Below the pieces are notes generated by a model, which was not told where the DNA came from, did no database searches, and saw only the letters and a program-made list of their open reading frames with translations. A DNA stretch of 64,000 nucleotides from NCBI RefSeq assembly GCF_900302445.1, contig NZ_ONZF01000001.1:248001-312000 (forward strand), read 5' to 3'. This stretch comes from Palleronia abyssalis (GTDB taxonomy: Bacteria; Pseudomonadota; Alphaproteobacteria; Rhodobacterales; Rhodobacteraceae). Made by a program: the position numbers and the translations under genes. Shown piece by piece: positions 10,111-18,676 of the stretch; the first letter of the stretch is position 1, and every line of letters begins with the position of its first letter.

Positions 10111-13057
10111 CCTGCTTGGTCCCTTCCTTGTCGTAGAAGACCGGATCGACGATCCGCGCCTTGTACACCCGACCGTCGGTTCCCGGGAACTCCAGCACCT
10201 CGCCCATGCGGTCCGGGCCGTTCAGGACAAGGCCCATCGCGATGCCGTGCCCCAGCGTGGGCGAATGGTAGGTCGAGGTCACGCGGCCCTGGGTGTTGCG
10301 CTGACCGTTGGCGTTCGTTCCCTCGGCGACCGCATAGGCCCCGTCGGGCAGCTTGCCGCCATCCAGGGTCTGCAAGCCCACCAACGTCCAGCGCTTCGGA
10401 TCGGTCATGTGGATCCGTTCCTGCCCGCGCTTGCCGATGAAATCCTCCTTCTTCTTCGAGATCGCCCACTGCATGTTCAGATCCTGCGGGATCACCGTGC
10501 CGTCGCTTTCGTCGCCGATCATGATGAAGCCCTTCTCGGCCCGCAGGACGTGCAAACCTTCGGTGCCGTAAGGGGTTACGCCAAATTCTTCACCTGCCGA
10601 AAGAAGTTTTTCCCACAACTCGCGGCCGCGATTGGCTGGCACGGCGACCTCGAAGCTCAGCTCGCCGGAGAACGAGATGCGGAAGACCCGCGCCGGGATG
10701 CCGGCGATCTGCCCATCGGCCCAGTCCATAAAGGCCATGGCCTCTTTCGAGACATCCATGCCCCCCAGCTTCTCCAGCGTTTTCCGCGCGTTGGGGCCCA
10801 CAACCGCGATCTGGGCCCACTGCTCGGTCACGTTCGAGGTATAGACCTTCATGTCCCACCATTCGGTCTGCAGCCATTCTTCCATATGGGCGTGGATGCG
10901 GTCCGCACCGCCGGTCGTGGTGTGGCACAGGAAGGTATCGTCGCTCAGCCGCGCGACGACGCCGTCATCCATGAGGAACCCGTTTTCCGAGCACATCAGG
11001 CCATACCGACAGCGCCCGACCTTCAGGGTCGACATCATGTTGGTATAGAGCAGATCCATGAACCGACCGGCATCCGGCCCCTTCACGATGATCTTCCCCA
11101 GCGTGGAAGCGTCAAGCAAACCAAGGCTTTCGCGGGCGTTCTTTACTTCGCGGTTCACCGCCGCCTCGCGATCCTCACCCTCTTTCAGATAGGTATAGGG
11201 GCGGCGCCAGTGGCCCACGGGCTCCCAATCGGCGCCGTTCGCCTCGTGCCAGTCGTGGATCGGCGTGCGGCGCAGGGGCTGGAAAATCTTGCCCCGCGCC
11301 TCGCCCGCGATGGCGCCCATACTGATGGGCACGTAAGGGGGGCGGAAAGTCGTGGTGCCGACTTGCGGAATGGGACTGCCAACCTCGCCCGCAAGGACTG
11401 CCAGGCCGTTGATGTTGCTTAGTTTCCCTTGATCCGTCGCCATGCCTAGCGTGGTATATCGCTTGGCATGCTCGACGCTGACGAAGCCCTCGCGCGCTGC
11501 CAGTTGCACGTCAGAGACCTTCACGTCGTTCTGGTAATCGAGGAACATCTTCGACCGCAGCTCAGGGCCCGCGCCGGTGGGCATGATCCAGACGGGGCGC
11601 ATGGCATGTTCATTCAGCGTCACCTGCCCCAGCACCCCGGACTCCGACAAGGTCAGATCGCCCGCTGCGGCGCCGACGGCGGCGACCATGCCCTTGCCAT
11701 CGGCCCCCAACGGCGGGCGGTCGGGGTCGGGGTAGAAGAACGCGCGCTCCTCGTCCCACAGCAGCTTGCCGCCGCAATGGGACCACAGGTGCGGCACGGG
11801 CGACCACCCGCCCGACATTGCCACGGCCGCGCAGCGCAGCGTGCGGGTCGGCGTCCCATCGCCGTCGATGTCGCAGACCTTCACCTCGGACACCTTCTTC
11901 CCGCCAAGCGCCTTGATCCCCGACGCGGTCAGGATCTCGATCCCGGCGTCGCGGACGCGGGCGGCCAGCGGGCCCTTCACCTCGGGGCGCGCATCGACCA
12001 CGGCGGGCACCTCGACGCCGGCGCCGTGCAGCGCCAGCGCGGTGCGGTACGCGTCGTCGTTGTTCGTCACCACGACTACACGCTTGCCGGGCGAGACGGC
12101 ATAGTCGCACACGTAATCGCGCACGGCCGAGGCCAGCATCACCCCGGGAATGTCGTTGCCCGCGAAGGGCAGCGGACGTTCGATCGCGCCGGTGGCGGTG
12201 ACGATCAGCCCGGTCCGGATCCGCCACAGGCGATGGCGCGGCGCATCGGCGCCGGGGCGGTCGTCGGTGACCCATTCATAAGCCGTGAGGTACCCGTGGT
12301 CATACACGCCCGAGCCTTGCAGGTTCAGCCGCAGGGTCACGTTCTCCATCGCGGCAAGCTCGGCGATCCGATCCTCGACCCAAGCCTCGGGCGACTGCCC
12401 GCCAAGCTCGATCCCGTCGATCCCGGCATCGGTGATCGTACGTCCTCCCCAGACGCGGTCCTGCTCCATCAGCAGGACGCGCTTGCCCTCGCGTGCGGCG
12501 TTCAGCGCCGCTTCGATCCCGGCGACGCCGCCGCCGACCACGGCCACGTCACAGTGAAAGTGGAAATGCTCGTAGCGGTCTGCATCCTCGCCCTCGGGCG
12601 GGCGGCCCAGACCGGCGGATTGACGGATGAAGGGCTCGTAGACCGATTTCCAGAACGACGCGGGCCATAGGAACGTCTTGTAATAGAAGCCCGCCGGCAG
12701 GAACCGCGACAGCTTGGCGTTCACCGCGCCGATGTCGTTCTCTAGCGTCGGGAACCGGTTTTGCGACACGGCGGTCATGCCCTCGTGCAGCACGGCGGCG
12801 GTCGCGCGCTGGTTCGGCTCGAACCGGCTGCCCTGCCCGATGCCGACCAGCGCGTTCGGCTCTTCGTGCCCGGCCGAGACGGGGCCGCGGGGGCGGTGAT
12901 ACTTGAACGACCGGCCCATCAGGACCTGCCCGCCCGCCATCAGCGCCGAGGCGAGCGTATCGCCCTGCACCCCCTCGCGGGCCTTGCCGTCGAAGGTGAA
13001 GTTCAGGCGGCGTGACCGGGTCAGGCGGCGCCCGCCGGTGGGAAGACGGTGGCTCAT
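10103..13057 (-). CDS. soxA: Sarcosine oxidase, alpha subunit
   Basis: 984 aa, the large subunit of heterotetrameric sarcosine oxidase. Order of domains: an N-terminal ferredoxin-like region (RRLNFTFDGKAREG), an NAD-binding pyridine-nucleotide oxidoreductase region starting VAVVGGGVAGIEAAL near residue 170, a middle CPBP-like section, and a C-terminal aminomethyltransferase (GCV_T) domain that binds folate. ATG at 13057 overlaps the soxD stop by 4 nt (ATGA), which fixes the start; the frame open to 13228 upstream is antisense shadow. The length of about 1000 aa is normal. Confidence 0.95.
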   Translation of the reverse strand: MSHRLPTGGRRLTRSRRLNFTFDGKAREGVQGDTLASALMAGGQVLMGRSFKYHRPRGPVSAGHEEPNALVGIGQGSRFEPNQRATAAVLHEGMTAVSQNRFPTLENDIGAVNAKLSRFLPAGFYYKTFLWPASFWKSVYEPFIRQSAGLGRPPEGEDADRYEHFHFHCDVAVVGGGVAGIEAALNAAREGKRVLLMEQDRVWGGRTITDAGIDGIELGGQSPEAWVEDRIAELAAMENVTLRLNLQGSGVYDHGYLTAYEWVTDDRPGADAPRHRLWRIRTGLIVTATGAIERPLPFAGNDIPGVMLASAVRDYVCDYAVSPGKRVVVVTNNDDAYRTALALHGAGVEVPAVVDARPEVKGPLAARVRDAGIEILTASGIKALGGKKVSEVKVCDIDGDGTPTRTLRCAAVAMSGGWSPVPHLWSHCGGKLLWDEERAFFYPDPDRPPLGADGKGMVAAVGAAAGDLTLSESGVLGQVTLNEHAMRPVWIMPTGAGPELRSKMFLDYQNDVKVSDVQLAAREGFVSVEHAKRYTTLGMATDQGKLSNINGLAVLAGEVGSPIPQVGTTTFRPPYVPISMGAIAGEARGKIFQPLRRTPIHDWHEANGADWEPVGHWRRPYTYLKEGEDREAAVNREVKNARESLGLLDASTLGKIIVKGPDAGRFMDLLYTNMMSTLKVGRCRYGLMCSENGFLMDDGVVARLSDDTFLCHTTTGGADRIHAHMEEWLQTEWWDMKVYTSNVTEQWAQIAVVGPNARKTLEKLGGMDVSKEAMAFMDWADGQIAGIPARVFRISFSGELSFEVAVPANRGRELWEKLLSAGEEFGVTPYGTEGLHVLRAEKGFIMIGDESDGTVIPQDLNMQWAISKKKEDFIGKRGQERIHMTDPKRWTLVGLQTLDGGKLPDGAYAVAEGTNANGQRNTQGRVTSTYHSPTLGHGIAMGLVLNGPDRMGEVLEFPGTDGRVYKARIVDPVFYDKEGTKQDV

Positions 13058-13392
13058 GTGCGGTCTCCGTAGCTGCGCCACGACCAGCCCGGGTGGGCTT
13101 CGCTGATGCGGTCGAGGATCTCCTGCGGGGGTTCGACGGTCTGGGCGGGATAGGTGCCGAAGACTTGCATCGTCACGGTGTGGCGCGCGGCGTGAAACCA
13201 CTTGCCGCAGCCCGCCGCATGGCGCCACCGTTCGAAATGCGGGCCCTTGGGGTTCTCGCGCATGAACAGGTAGGTCTCGAAGTCGACGTCTTCCGACCCG
13301 GGGCCATGGCGCGTCAGGTGCGCCTCGCCGCCGGCGGTCAGCTCGGTTTCGTCACAAGTCGCGCCGCAATAGGGGCAATCGAGGATTAGCAT
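13054..13392 (-). CDS. soxD: Sarcosine oxidase, delta subunit
   Basis: 112 aa zinc-binding subunit. The N-terminal ILDCPYCGATCDETEL gives the usual CxxC...C ligand set, followed by FETYLFMRENPKGPHFERWRH and CGKWFHAARHTVTMQVFGTY, all diagnostic. The ATG at 13392 shares one base with the stop of the unrelated upstream gene (TGATG). A TTG three bases earlier is an unlikely alternative. Its natural partner soxB is separated from it by a 735-nt inserted gene. Confidence 0.93.
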   Translation of the reverse strand: MLILDCPYCGATCDETELTAGGEAHLTRHGPGSEDVDFETYLFMRENPKGPHFERWRHAAGCGKWFHAARHTVTMQVFGTYPAQTVEPPQEILDRISEAHPGWSWRSYGDRT

Positions 13393-14126
13393 CAACGCGG
13401 CTCCTTAATCTCGAGTTCATTTGCCGGGAACTTATCCCCGTACGCCTTCCGACCATGCTCAATATAGTCTCGGACAATATCTACGATCTTTACTCGATCC
13501 TCGTCCAAAGACGCTATGACATCAGAAATAAGCAAGTTCATTCTGCCGATTTTAATTTCAGCCTTCTTCGCATTCACCCCCTTCAGCTCTGCGCCTGCAA
13601 TCTCTCCGTCGACCTTTAGAGCGATTTCATCAAGAGAAATCATAAAATTATCGTAATCATTCTTGAGATCATTATACTTATTAACGAAATGTAAATCGTT
13701 TCTGATGCGTCGCTGGATTTCAGATATATCTTGAATTAAGTCGTTAGAATGACCCACCAAGAAACGCATCTCATCTTGTTCAAGAAAAACAACAGTGTCT
13801 GGCGCCCCTACAATTTGGCGGATAAACAAGGCTGGCTCGTTAATTTCTTCATTACCTTGCGCTCGACGAAACTCACTATCAAGGTGTCTCGCTAGGTTCT
13901 CGACTGCATTCAGGTCATTCATCAACTTCTGAAGACCACGGTAGGCCGCCCAAGCGGCAGCAGCTTCAGTCTCTTGAAGCTTCTTCTTGCGTTCGAGGTG
14001 ATGATTGATGCTGAGAACAATCAAGGCTCCGAACAGAGAAAGTAAGCCACCGATCGCTGCGCCGATAAACGCACTTGATACAGCAATTTGAGACGCCTCT
14101 TCCAGAGAAGTCCACCAGTCTATCAA
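13392..14126 (-). CDS. Orphan membrane-anchored coiled-coil protein inserted inside the sarcosine oxidase operon
   Basis: 244 aa, no family recognised. One N-terminal transmembrane helix (about residues 14-41, AFIGAAIGGLLSLFGALIVLSI) precedes a basic flank HHLERKKK and a long, mostly helical, charged cytoplasmic region likely to form coiled coils. The likely start is a TTG at 14126 overlapping the soxB stop as TTGA, and the stop TGA overlaps the soxD ATG. It is strikingly AT-rich: the 60 bases at 13681-13740 contain 20 G+C, against a GC-rich operon. This indicates horizontal gain. It has nothing visible to do with sarcosine oxidation. Confidence 0.75.
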   Translation of the reverse strand: MIDWWTSLEEASQIAVSSAFIGAAIGGLLSLFGALIVLSINHHLERKKKLQETEAAAAWAAYRGLQKLMNDLNAVENLARHLDSEFRRAQGNEEINEPALFIRQIVGAPDTVVFLEQDEMRFLVGHSNDLIQDISEIQRRIRNDLHFVNKYNDLKNDYDNFMISLDEIALKVDGEIAGAELKGVNAKKAEIKIGRMNLLISDVIASLDEDRVKIVDIVRDYIEHGRKAYGDKFPANELEIKEPR

Positions 14127-15367
14127 TGCGCCACCCCGGCTGCCACGGATTCGTCGATGAAGCGGCCTTGGCGGAAGCGGTCCATGCTGAATGCCTCGGC
14201 CAGCGGGCTGTGCCCCTTGGCCATCAGTTCCGCGAAGGCCCAGCCCGATCCCGGCGTCGCCTTGAAGCCGCCCGTGCCCCAGCCGCAGTTGATGAATATA
14301 CCCTCCACCGGCGTCTTCGACAGGATGGGCGACCGATCGCCGGTCATGTCCACGATCCCGCCCCATTGCCGCAACATCTTCAAACGGCTGATCATCGGGA
14401 AGGTCTCGACCAAGGCGCGGACCGTTTCCTCGATATGGTGGAAGCTGCCGCGCTGGGTATAGGCGTTATAGCTGTCGGTGCCGCCGCCGATCACCATCTC
14501 GCCCTTGTCGGACTGGCTCATGTATCCGTGGACGGTGTTGGCCATCACCACGATGTCCATGCAGGGCTTGATCGGTTCCGACACAAGCGCCTGCAGCGGC
14601 ACCGATTCGACCGGCAGGCGGAAGCCCGACATCTCGGCCAGGCGGCCCGAGTGGCCCGCGACCACGATCCCCAGCTTGCCGCAGTCGATATGCCCGCGCG
14701 TGGTGTCGACGCCGGTCGCCTTGTCGCCGTCACGGATGACGCCGGTGACCTCGCACTGTTCGATGATGTCCATGCCCATGTCCGAGCACGCCCGCGCATA
14801 GCCCCAGGCCACGGCATCGTGGCGCGCAGTACCGGCCCGGGGCTGCCACAAACCGCCAAGAACCGGATAACGCGGCCCCTCGATATTCAGGATCGGACAG
14901 ATCTCCTTGACCTCGCGGGCGGACAGAAAGCGCGTGTCGACGCCCTGCAGCTTGTTGGCGTGAGCCGTGCGGAGATAGCCGCGGACCTCGTGCTCGGTCT
15001 GGGCGAGCATCAGTACGCCGCGAGGCGAATACATGACGTTGTAGTTCAGGTCCTGGCTCATCGTCTCGTAGAGGCTGCGCGATTTCTCGTACAGCGCGGC
15101 CGACGGGTCCTGCAGGTAGTTCGAGCGGATGATCGTCGTGTTGCGGCCCGTGTTACCGCCGCCCAGCCAGCCTTTCTCCAGCACCGCGACATTGGTGATG
15201 CCGTGGTTCTTGCCCAGCCAGTACGCCGTCGCCAGACCATGCCCCCCCGCGCCCACGATCACGACGTCGTAACGGCGCTTGGGGGACGCCGCTTTCCAGG
15301 CGCGGCCCCAGCCGGTGTGGTGGCGAAGGGCCTCACGGGCGATGGCGAATGCGGAATAGCGTCTCAT
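14123..15367 (-). CDS. soxB: Sarcosine oxidase, beta subunit
   Basis: 414 aa FAD-dependent DAO-family subunit that carries the oxidase active site. The dinucleotide motif RYDVVIVGAGGHGLATAYWLGKNHG lies near the N-terminus, followed by GWLGGGNTGRNTTIIRSNY (region of the covalent FMN site in this enzyme), and the C-terminal INCGWGTGGFKATPGSGWAFAE flavin segment. ATG at 15367 (MRRYSAFAIAREALRHH) is the standard SoxB start; an in-frame ATG at 15397 is less likely. It is the first gene of the operon; the 174-nt space up to ccmI should hold both divergent promoters. Confidence 0.95.
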   Translation of the reverse strand: MRRYSAFAIAREALRHHTGWGRAWKAASPKRRYDVVIVGAGGHGLATAYWLGKNHGITNVAVLEKGWLGGGNTGRNTTIIRSNYLQDPSAALYEKSRSLYETMSQDLNYNVMYSPRGVLMLAQTEHEVRGYLRTAHANKLQGVDTRFLSAREVKEICPILNIEGPRYPVLGGLWQPRAGTARHDAVAWGYARACSDMGMDIIEQCEVTGVIRDGDKATGVDTTRGHIDCGKLGIVVAGHSGRLAEMSGFRLPVESVPLQALVSEPIKPCMDIVVMANTVHGYMSQSDKGEMVIGGGTDSYNAYTQRGSFHHIEETVRALVETFPMISRLKMLRQWGGIVDMTGDRSPILSKTPVEGIFINCGWGTGGFKATPGSGWAFAELMAKGHSPLAEAFSMDRFRQGRFIDESVAAGVAH

Positions 15368-15541
15368 GGGCGTCCCCTGTGGCCTTTGGCCGGTCATAGG
15401 CCCGGGCGGGGCCCACTAGATGCGTGGCAGCGTCATCTTCAACCGTTTTTGCGACATGGCGCCTGCGGCAGCCTGTCCCGCCGCCTTTCCCCCGAGGCCG
15501 GTTGCGGCTAGACGAAGGGGCGCCCGGACCAAGGAGGGGAC

Positions 15542-16756
15542 ATGCTGTTCTGGATCGCTGCCATTGTGATTGCCGCGCTCGGCGCGCTGCCGATCATCGG
15601 CGCCGTGTTGCGTGGCGCCGGGGACGCGTCCGGCCGCACTGACATGGCGATCTACCGCGACCAGCTGGCCGAGGTCGAACGTGACCTGGCCCGCGGCACC
15701 CTGACCGAGGCCGAGGCCGAGCAGACCCGCGCCGAGGTCGCACGCCGCCTGCTCGACGCCGACCGCCGCCAGGCCCCGACGACGGCGCTCGCACCACGGA
15801 CCGCGCGGATCGTGGCCGCGGCGACTGTCGCGCTTGCGGTCATGGCGGGCGGCGTCGCGCTTTACATCACCCAGGGCGCTCCGGGCTATCCCGATTTGCC
15901 CCTGCGCACCCGCCTTGCGCAGGCTGAGGACCAGCGCGCCAACCGTCCCAACCAGGCCCAGGCCGAAGCCGAGGCGCTGTCGTCCCTACCCGAGCCGCTG
16001 ACACCCGAGCCCGAGTTCGCCGCCCTGCTGGACCGGCTGCGCCGCACGATGGAGGAACGCCCCGACGATTCTGAAGGCTGGACGCTTCTTGCCCGGAACG
16101 AGGCGCGGATCGGCGATTTCCGCGCGGCCGCCCGTGCCCAGGAACGGGCGGTCGCGTTGCTGGGCGAAGACGCTGCCTCCGCCGACATCGCCCTTCTGGG
16201 CGAGTTCATGGTCCTGGCCGCGGGCGGGTTCGTGTCACCGCAGGCCGAGTCGCGGTTCGACGCCGCCTTGGCGCGTGATCCAAACAACGGCCGCGCACTT
16301 TATTTCAAGGGCCTGACACTGGCGCAGACCGGCCGCCCGGACCGGGCCTTCGGCATCTGGCGTGCCCTGCTCGAAGCCACGCCCGGCGATGCGCCGTGGA
16401 ACGGCCCGATCCGCGCGCAAATCGGCCAGGTCGCCGCCCGCGCCGGGATCGATTACGTCCCACCCGGCCCCGACGCCGCCCCCGGCCCAACAGCCGAAGA
16501 CATGGAAAACGCGGCCGGCATGACCCCCGAAGCGCGGGAAGAGATGATCCGTGGCATGGTCGAAGGGCTGAGCCAGCGCCTCGCCACCGAAGGCGGCCCA
16601 GCCCCGGACTGGGCGCGCCTGATTTCGGCGCTCGGGGTCCTGGGTCAGACCGATCGTGCGGCGGCCATCGCCGACGAGGCGCGGCAGGTCTTCGCCAACC
16701 AGCCCGACGATGTTGCCCTGATCGAGGACGCAGCGGCCGCTGCCAGTGCCGAATGA
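15542..16756 (+). CDS. ccmI: c-type cytochrome biogenesis protein CcmI (CycH)
   Basis: 404 aa. CcmI is part of the system I haem-ligation machinery and chaperones apocytochrome c. Two N-terminal transmembrane helices (residues 1-24 and about 87-110) flank a loop with the family motif YRDQLAEVERDLARGTLTEAEAE. The C-terminal periplasmic part is TPR-rich (alanine-rich helical repeats, GRALYFKGLTLAQTGRPDRAF). The start ATG follows AAGGAGGGG. Confidence 0.9.
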   Translation: MLFWIAAIVIAALGALPIIGAVLRGAGDASGRTDMAIYRDQLAEVERDLARGTLTEAEAEQTRAEVARRLLDADRRQAPTTALAPRTARIVAAATVALAVMAGGVALYITQGAPGYPDLPLRTRLAQAEDQRANRPNQAQAEAEALSSLPEPLTPEPEFAALLDRLRRTMEERPDDSEGWTLLARNEARIGDFRAAARAQERAVALLGEDAASADIALLGEFMVLAAGGFVSPQAESRFDAALARDPNNGRALYFKGLTLAQTGRPDRAFGIWRALLEATPGDAPWNGPIRAQIGQVAARAGIDYVPPGPDAAPGPTAEDMENAAGMTPEAREEMIRGMVEGLSQRLATEGGPAPDWARLISALGVLGQTDRAAAIADEARQVFANQPDDVALIEDAAAAASAE

Positions 16757-16859
16757 CCGCATCAACCTGCCCCCAGCCCTTCACCCTTGGACAAATACCC
16801 TCGGGGGGGACCGCGTCAGCGGTCGGGGGGCCGACGGCCCTCCTCGACAAGGCCACCCC

Positions 16860-17324
16860 ATGATCCACGACCAAATCGAAGACTTTGCCGCCGCCCTGCC
16901 CCCGATGTCGGCCTTGATGGGCCTCGACCTCGGCACCAAGACCATCGGCGTTGCCGTCTCGGACCGAATGCGCTCCATCGCGTCCCCGCTCGAAGTGGTG
17001 CGCCGCAAGAAGTTCACCTTGGACGCCGCGCGTCTGGCCGAGATCGCAAAGGGCCGCGAGATTGGCGGCATCGTTCTAGGCCTGCCGCGCAACATGGACG
17101 GGTCCGAGGGGCCGCGCGCCCAATCCACCCGCGCCTTTGCGCGCAATCTGAAGGGCCCGCTTGACCTGCCGATCTGCTTCTGGGACGAACGGCTTTCGAC
17201 GATGGCGGCGGAACGCGCGCTTCTGGAGGCCGATACCAGCCGTGCCCGCCGGGCAGGCGTCATCGACCAGGTCGCGGCCGCCTACATCCTGCAAGGCGCG
17301 CTCGACCGCCTGACACGACTTTGA
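16860..17324 (+). CDS. ruvX: Putative pre-16S rRNA nuclease / Holliday junction resolvase-like (YqgF)
   Basis: 154 aa RNase H-fold protein. The motifs LMGLDLGTKTIGVAVSD, GGIVLGLPRNMDGSEGPRAQ, FWDERLSTMAAERALLEAD and the terminal VIDQVAAAYILQGALD are characteristic and contain the acidic catalytic residues. The ATG at 16860 is chosen because family members start about ten residues before the LGLD motif; an open frame runs further upstream. It sits 103 nt after ccmI and is followed closely by a DUF1289 gene. Confidence 0.92.
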   Translation: MIHDQIEDFAAALPPMSALMGLDLGTKTIGVAVSDRMRSIASPLEVVRRKKFTLDAARLAEIAKGREIGGIVLGLPRNMDGSEGPRAQSTRAFARNLKGPLDLPICFWDERLSTMAAERALLEADTSRARRAGVIDQVAAAYILQGALDRLTRL

Positions 17325-17332
17325 GGACGCGC

Positions 17333-17569
17333 ATGGAAGATGAGACGACAACGGCGCCGCCGATCGAAACCCCCTGCATCAACGTCTGTGTGATCCACCC
17401 GGCCGCCCGGCTCTGCACGGGATGCCTGCGCACCATGGACGAGATTACGTCCTGGCGCAAAATGACTCCCGCCGAACGCAGCCGTATCATGGCCGAACTC
17501 CCCGGCCGGCAGGGCCAACTGCACCAGCGCCGCGGCGGCCGGGCCCGCAACGCCGGCCAGCGCGACTGA
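17333..17569 (+). CDS. DUF1289 domain-containing protein
   Basis: 78 aa. DUF1289 proteins are small and carry four conserved cysteines, likely a metal site: here PCINVCVIHPAARLCTGCLRTMDEI followed by W and the helical MTPAERSRIMAEL. ATG at 17333 lies 8 nt after the ruvX stop. Function unknown. It converges on dusA with a 3-nt gap. Confidence 0.88.
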   Translation: MEDETTTAPPIETPCINVCVIHPAARLCTGCLRTMDEITSWRKMTPAERSRIMAELPGRQGQLHQRRGGRARNAGQRD

Positions 17570-17572
17570 GGG

Positions 17573-18562
17573 TCAGGCCGCCCGCGCCTGCTCCACGGCC
17601 CCCATCGCGTCGCGCAGAAGCCCGGCATCGGCCCCGGTCCGATGCGCCCCTTCGCTCAAGATGCGGCGCCACTGACGCGCCCCGGGCAGCCCGGCGAACA
17701 AGCCCAGCATGTGACGCGACACCTGATGCAGGCGTCCGCCCCCGGCGATATGACGTTCGACATACGGGATCATCGCTTCCACCGCCTCGGACCGGGTCAA
17801 GGGCGGCGCGGAAGACCCGAATATCCGGCGATCCGCGTCGAGCAGGATATCGGCGGGCCGGTGATAGGCGGCGCGTCCCACCATCACGCCATCCATGACG
17901 GTCAACTGGTCTTCGACTTCGTCCAGCGTCTCGATCCCGCCATTGATCGTCAGTTGAAGCCCGGGAAACGCGGGTTTCATGCGGTGAACCAGCGCATAGT
18001 CCAGCGGCGGGACCGTGCGGTTCTCCTTCGGACTGAGGCCTTGCAGCCATGCCTTCCGGGCGTGGATTGTCACGTCCTTCACACCCGCCGCGGCGATCTT
18101 TGACAGAAAATCGGGCAGCACGATTTCAGGGTCCTGATCGTCCACCCCGATCCGGCATTTCACGCTGACCGGTCGTGACTGGGCATGGATCATCTCGGCT
18201 ACGGCCTCGGCGACCAAATCCGGCGACCGCATCAGGACCGCACCGAAGGTGCCGGACTGCACCCGATCCGACGGGCATCCGCAATTGAGGTCGATCCTGT
18301 CGTACCCCGCTTCCGCGCCCATCTTCGCAGCCGCCGCAAGCTCTTTCGCGTCCGACCCGCCAAGCTGCAGAGCGACCGGATGCTCGCAATCATCGAACGC
18401 CAGAAGATGCCGCGCCCCGCCCCGGACCAGAGCGGGCGCGGTAACCATCTCGGTGTAGAGCAATGTATGCCGCGACAAAATCCGGTGGAACACGCGGCAA
18501 TGCGTGTCCGTCCAGTCCATCATCGGCGCAATAGACAATCTAGCATGTTGTTTTATTTGCAT
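17573..18562 (-). CDS. dusA: tRNA-dihydrouridine synthase A
   Basis: 329 aa FMN enzyme that reduces uridines 20/20a in the tRNA D-loop. Recognisable segments are the N-terminal LSIAPMMDWTDTHCRVFHR, the active-site DLNCGCPSDRV (catalytic Cys), VSVKCRIGVDD, TIHARKAWLQGLSPKENR and GVMVGRAAYHRPADIL. The reading frame is intact. The first codons (18562 to about 18500) encode the conserved stretch where dusA-type integrases are known to recombine, and an integrase gene begins 114 nt away. Confidence 0.95.
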   Translation of the reverse strand: MQIKQHARLSIAPMMDWTDTHCRVFHRILSRHTLLYTEMVTAPALVRGGARHLLAFDDCEHPVALQLGGSDAKELAAAAKMGAEAGYDRIDLNCGCPSDRVQSGTFGAVLMRSPDLVAEAVAEMIHAQSRPVSVKCRIGVDDQDPEIVLPDFLSKIAAAGVKDVTIHARKAWLQGLSPKENRTVPPLDYALVHRMKPAFPGLQLTINGGIETLDEVEDQLTVMDGVMVGRAAYHRPADILLDADRRIFGSSAPPLTRSEAVEAMIPYVERHIAGGGRLHQVSRHMLGLFAGLPGARQWRRILSEGAHRTGADAGLLRDAMGAVEQARAA

Positions 18563-18676
18563 TTTTTGTGTATCTTCAAAATGTTGATGCCGGTTGCCCC
18601 TACGCCAGACTACGCCTCGATATCCGGCAATCCGACCCTCTACGACGACTCAGTGCACACGGAGCGCACACGCCAG

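Noticed and set aside
9941-12670. Long plus-strand frames over soxA
   Set aside because: Antisense shadows; soxA on the minus strand explains the region fully.
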